Source: Nyssa sinensis
Taxonomy: Eukaryota > Streptophyta > Magnoliopsida > Cornales > Nyssaceae
Length of the DNA stretch: 64,000 bases
Direction: 5' to 3'
NCBI GenBank assembly: GCA_008638375.1
Contig: VIRR01000504.1
Coordinates: 1 to 64,000 of the forward strand
Position 1 is the stretch's first letter, and each line of letters starts with the position of its first letter. The translations under genes were made by a program, and so were the position numbers. The notes beneath the pieces are model-generated. The model made no database searches and was not told the DNA's origin. It saw only the letters and a program-made list of their open reading frames with translations. Shown here in pieces: positions 59,828 through 64,000 of the stretch.

Positions 59828-60313
59828 ATGATTTGTCTAGCATAAGCTGCTCAATCTCATGTCTACGCTGTTACTATTATCTTCTACACTTGTATATGGA
59901 TCCCATTCCTTCAAATCAAGCGGGCTGTCCTCAGAATTGTTGGCTTCATGTTTTGCACATTGGCAGTAGATGATCAGATCTCCTCCAACTGCTGCTGCTG
60001 CTCGCAAATGGGTCTTCTTCCTGCAGCTAGGTCTGAAGATTTGGACTACTTTAGCAGCAGCAGCAGATACATTAATACTATTAATAAAGATCTGGAAATA
60101 TTAGAGTGCTCCGTTTGTTTGGTGGAGCTGGAGAGGGAAGACGTGGTAAGCCAACTGCCTAGATGCGGCCACGTGTTTCACATGGGATCCATTGAGAGGT
60201 GGCTACACCGGAATCACTTCACCTGCCCACTCTGCAGGTTTCTCTTCTTGCATGCCCATGCTTCCCCACCATGCAAAATGATCATCGGTGCCCCTTACCC
60301 CTTTATTTCATAA
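59828..60313 (+). pseudogene. Small RING-H2 finger protein (RHA/XERICO-like) with two lesions
   Basis: The family are membrane-anchored E3 ubiquitin ligases of about 150-180 residues. The longest ATG-started frame is 59948-60313 (121 residues). However, the same frame is open upstream to a TAA at 59843-59845, and that stretch encodes HVYAVTIIFYTCIWIPFLQ, a hydrophobic segment like the family's N-terminal anchor. An ATG at 59828 precedes the TAA by five codons. The finger is ECSVCLVELE (Cys 54, 57 from 59948), then CGHVFH and CPLC, but the Cys expected in HxxC is Ser (codon TCC at 60188-60190; HMGSIERWL). A third start, MGLLPAAR at 60008, is also possible. Either a broken gene, a translated short form without the anchor, or sequence error at two sites. 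Confidence 0.7.
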
Positions 60314-60829
60314 AATTTATATAATATTCCCTTTGCTATATATATCATTCACTTGCTGCCTTCTTTTTCTGTATGTATATATATATATATATATATATAT
60401 GTATTTTAAAATAAATCTTCTTTCTAATTCTAGGTAATTAAGGTGGTAGAAGAGGGATTCATTTTCTATAATTAATCTCTTGTACTTTGAGTTAAACTTT
60501 TTTTTTTTACTTCCTTTAGTAATATATAAAGTATCAAGACCTTAAGAATTCAACCATTAATTTGATTATTTTGGCCGGTGACATTGATACATACGTACAT
60601 AGATGTCTTTGTTACTAAGTAAGATATCTGATCTAGGTCAGCGGGTGCATTAGATGAGGACTCGTCCAGTGTCCTCCAATCCTGTATGTCTTCTTACTCA
60701 ATTTCAAATTATACTTTTTGCTTCTTTTCTTTTCTTTTATTTTAAAAATCTCATTATCATAAATGCATTCAAATTCCCCCCCCGTGGGGCGTAAGAAAAG
60801 AGCACGGCTTGATTAGTGAAAGTTTTTTT
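60314..60829. other. 3' flank of the RING gene
   Basis: Noncoding. Includes a TA microsatellite at 60376-60401, T-rich runs and a C-run near 60776. No gene seen. Confidence 0.4.
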
Positions 60830-61268
60830 CTTGGTTGATTATAGTTTGATTTAGAGAAAACCTATAATAGAGTTTTTCGAGATTAATACAGTAGGTTTTA
60901 AGAAAGAAAGAAGTTACAAAATGATATATCAAAATAATGAAAGATATGTATAATGTTATTGTAACTATTGTAAGGACAACTGTTATAGAAACAAGTGAAT
61001 TTCTTATCATATTAGGCCTATATCAAAAGCCAGCAATGAGTCAGTTTCCTTTTGCTTTATTAGTGGATGAGCGGACTAAGCATAAATAAGATAAAATTAC
61101 ACAATGTATGCTTTTTGTTGATAATATTATTTTAATTAATGAAATTAAAAGAGGGATACATGTTAAATTGGAAATTCAGATAGAGAGACACTTTAGAATC
61201 AAAAGGGCTTAAGATAAGTAAAACGAAAACATAATATCTTGAAAGTAATTTTAGTAAAATTAGATGAT
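60830..61268 (+). pseudogene. LINE (non-LTR) reverse-transcriptase remnant
   Basis: Scattered motifs in changing frames: DLEKTYNRV (near 60851), a V-RTTVIETSEF-like stretch (60960-61000), VDERTKHK-like near 61063, and CMLFVDNIILI (near 61107-61139), matching the CMLFADDIVLI active-site region of plant non-LTR RTs with both the Ala and the second Asp changed. Only the middle of the RT survives. It is cut on the right by a copia LTR. Confidence 0.6.
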
Positions 61269-61270
61269 AA

Positions 61271-61705
61271 ACTTGATGAACAAGTGAGAGAGAAATCTCT
61301 TTTGTATTAAATTTCTTAATAAACTAAACAAGATAACTTCCTTATACAGGAAAGTCATAGAGAATCCTAAATAGATAAGGAAATAAAGAGACAAAGAGTC
61401 CTAAACCTAATACACTTAATAACAAGAGTTTCCTAATTCACTAACAACCCCCCTCAAACTAAAGATGGAGGATAAGAAATCAACTTGAGTTTGAAGATAA
61501 GATCACACAAATGTCTTGGAGGATGAGATTTGGTGAACAGGTCAGCAAGCTAATCATGAGAACCAATGAAAAAAATGGAAGAGAACCCTGAAGAAATGAT
61601 GATAGACAATCTTTATATGTTTTGTCTGTTCATGAAAATCATCATTATGCACAATTTGAATAGCACTCCTATTATCACAGTAGAAATAGGTGGCTATTGG
61701 AAAAA
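61271..61705 (-). mobile_element. 3' end of a Ty1/copia element (RNase H, polypurine tract, LTR)
   Basis: Read on the minus strand: YFYCDNRSAIQIVHNDDFHE (RNase H, from about 61697 down), a LADLFTKSHPPR-type tail across frames, TTTGAGGGGGGT as polypurine tract (about 61446-61457), then an LTR starting TGTTAGTGAATTAGG at 61446 and running to about 61271. The element is truncated at 61705 by the next long LTR. Confidence 0.65.
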
Positions 61706-64000
61706 TGTCAAGACTTGGAACCCGACCTATGCGGATTACGGGGATGTGACCGCCACCCTTCGGCCTGGGGGCCGATGGGTGGACCAGAAGCAGCTGTGTC
61801 GGATGGCGGTGCGGCCTTAAATATATTTTGTGGAAGCGTGAAAACTTTTTTTTTTCTTTCTTTTTGCACGTCCGCCCAGAATTGTCACTCATAGAACAGT
61901 ACAATTAACAGACATACAGAGCTTGCTAAATTTTTAAAAAGTTAAACATACTTAACATATTACATGGTCATTGTCCTTAAGGACTTAAATACATAATTTT
62001 CTCAAAATAATATATTACAAAAAGATTGACCAACTGTTGGTCCTGACATTCCCAAAAATGCTAATTTAAAGTGCGGAGCTTCTGATTCCTTTCCTTAGTA
62101 CGGGCAAGGCTCCCAATCATCTTTGTTACTTGAAAGAGTCATGGGTAACAAATCCATGTGAGATTTATGAAAAGCTCATGAGTAATTCTAGTACACTTTA
62201 GATACAGAATACATGAATCTTAAAAAAGATAGCATGAAACATTCAGACTAGGCACTTTTTTCATCAAATACAGGATACAAGAATCTTCAAAACATGAAAC
62301 ACGATGCATTCAAGGCATTCGAGTAAAACAGTTATTTCACGATTCAAACTACGAGGATTTAGTTTTTTTTTTTCATAATTTAAAGCATAAATCCTTTGAT
62401 CATGAAATTAGAACATATAAATGACGTTTAGAAAAATGGGGGATAAACCTTTTGCCATTTCTGAACGTAACATCTTTTTACTTTTATTTTAGTGGAATCT
62501 GTTTCGAACAGACTCCAAGCTTAACAGATCAGTAGAGATATCCCATGCTTAAGGGATAAACCTTCTACCAAGTATTTTCAGGATTTTGCGTCCTATAGGG
62601 TCTCAATAGCTTGTAGTGTTGATGGACAATTATCTTACATTACCAATTTGCAAACAAAAAGCATTTCAAACATTTCTTTTCAAATAGATGCATTCCAAAA
62701 GCATTTAACAGAACTTTCATGAGCACTTTAACAAAGCCTTCAAAATACTTGGAACATAAAATTCAAGAGCATTTAAAACATAACTTTCAGAATACTTATT
62801 CACAACGTTCAGGACATTTGAAGCATAACTTTTAGAACACTTAATCACAACGTTCATGAATATTTAAAACATGGTTAGAATGAAAAACATTTACTTTTAG
62901 AGAGACATTTAATAAAATTTTGAATTTAAAATAGACATGCTGCAGTATGAACTTATAGACAACCAGCATTTAAAACAAGCACACTTGCATGTCAAGATAG
63001 TATTTAAAAATGGAAACAAGTAGCACATTTAAAACACGAGTCACGTAAATATATGAATTTGAATTTAAAACACTTTAGGAATCATGGAGATAAAATATCC
63101 ACTTCAAAGTCCTGGATTACTCACCTTGATTCTCAGGGTTGGGGCTACTGGTGTGCCTTTCTCTTTCGCTTTTGTAGTTCCTAAGAATAATTTATGAAGA
63201 ATCTAATTAATTCCACATTTAACTTAAATCACCACCTATTTGGTGTTCTTAGTTTATTTTTGACCTGGTGAATCCTAATTTCCTAGGATAGACCTTATTT
63301 CCTTTAAATCGAACTATTCGTAATCAATTCGGACTCTTAGGGGTAGTTTAGTAAACTTGTATTTTCACGTGTCTTATTTTTCAGTACTTCATTTGATGAT
63401 ATGGACCTCACCGTTGGGTCCCAAACGTTGAAAAAAGTTAATTTAGACCCTTTTGGACTTCCATTTGGCTTCGGGCATCATTAAGGGTAAATGGTAATTT
63501 TTACATTTTACGTCTTAATTTTTGGGATTCTATCTCATAAAACGAACCCCACCATTAGGTCCAGGATGTCAGAAAAAGTTAGAATACACTACATTTTTAT
63601 TTTATTTGGGCAACGGAACATTTTACTATAATTAAATTATTTTATTTAATATTATATATATATATATATATTCTGTTACCGTTTTAACACAAGTGCCATG
63701 GTGGCATAGTGTCACACGTGTGGCCTCTTAAAGTTCTCACGCATGCGACGTCGGGTGTTCGACTCTAGGGAGCTGCGACTCCCTTTTTTTTTTCCTTCTG
63801 ATTTTAGGTTTTCCAAATAATGAACAAGTGGGTAAAATAGGGATAGGATATCCCGTTTCGGCCGTGGTTATCAAATCAAGGCCTCTAGCCGCGTAGCCAA
63901 ACATACCAAATTTGTTTTAAAATTTAAATCTAGCGCCCCAAAATGACACCGTCCTAGTAATCCATTTCTACAGCTGGGCGGGTTCTGACCCGAACCCGAA
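61706..64000 (-). mobile_element. Long LTR-like block, copy 6, third subfamily, cut by the window end
   Basis: The plus-strand left end is TGTCAAGACTTGGAACCCGAC, a decayed version of the TGTCACGACCCGAAACCCGG seen at 54420. Related stretches include 63395-63590 (CCGTTGGGTC then AAAAAGTTAATTTAGACC, and AAACGAACCCCACC), parallel to 56040-56220. The centre (about 62640-62880) has its own irregular repeats (CATTTAAAACATAAC and ACTTAATCACAACGTTCA types). It continues beyond 64000. Confidence 0.6.
63690..63785 (+). mobile_element. Possible tRNA-derived SINE head inside the LTR
   Basis: TGGCATAGTGT (63702-63712) resembles an A box and GTGTTCGACTCT (63755-63766) a B box, about 45 bp apart, followed by a T-run near 63784. 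Two mismatches to the B-box consensus; weak. Confidence 0.25.

Overview
The window is nuclear DNA from a flowering plant, most likely a eudicot. It is AT-rich, has plant GT-AG introns, carries orthologues of two conserved plant nuclear genes and a plant RING-H2 gene, and is otherwise dominated by plant-type transposable elements. Nothing in it looks bacterial, organellar or CRISPR-like. I cannot name the species.

Genes. (1) 16961-20394 (+) encodes a PRP5/DDX46-type DEAD-box spliceosomal RNA helicase (RH42), with a probable 5'UTR intron and an apparent 1-base frameshift in the Arg/Asp/Glu-rich N-terminal part. (2) 27624-29805 joined to 39816-39989 (+) encodes a FAR1-RELATED SEQUENCE protein (FRS5-like: FAR1 zinc finger, MULE transposase core, SWIM finger). 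Its last 57 codons lie about 10 kb downstream, across an intron that holds a decayed Ty1/copia element. It also carries an apparent 1-base frameshift. (3) 59828/59948-60313 (+) is a small RING-H2 gene whose sixth zinc ligand is Ser instead of Cys, and whose family-like hydrophobic N-terminus lies upstream, just after an in-frame TAA.

Transposon layers. A family of very long TG...CA blocks (3.29 kb in three copies, 4.5 kb in a divergent copy, plus two copies cut by the window ends) occurs at 1-2713, 3649-6937, 8841-13337, 47854-51139, 54420-57710 (minus) and 61706-64000 (minus). Target duplications (CTTAT, CACCG, diverged TTCCG/TTTTG) and the absence of internal domains mark them as probable solo LTRs. 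A Ty3/gypsy element of the Tat lineage (gag-protease-RT-RNaseH-second RNaseH-integrase, then an antisense gene with introns) spans about 43.3-59.4 kb. One long LTR interrupts its integrase finger. A TRIM (53942-54415) plus another long LTR interrupt its antisense gene. Other remnants are a Ty1/copia element at about 33.76-38.96 kb, copia fragments at 2.7, 7.7 and 61.3-61.7 kb, a LINE reverse-transcriptase remnant at 60.8-61.3 kb, an Au-like SINE at 20.55 kb and two foldback MITEs upstream of the helicase.

Layout. 1-14.8 kb is repeats; 14.8-16.4 kb MITEs; 16.4-20.4 kb the helicase; 20.4-27.1 kb noncoding; 27.1-40 kb the FRS gene; 40-42.9 kb noncoding; 42.9-59.4 kb the nested Tat element; 59.6-60.3 kb the RING gene; 60.8-64 kb nested remnants. 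The three host genes share no visible pathway. The region is a sparse gene neighbourhood inflated by retrotransposons, most of them visibly broken.
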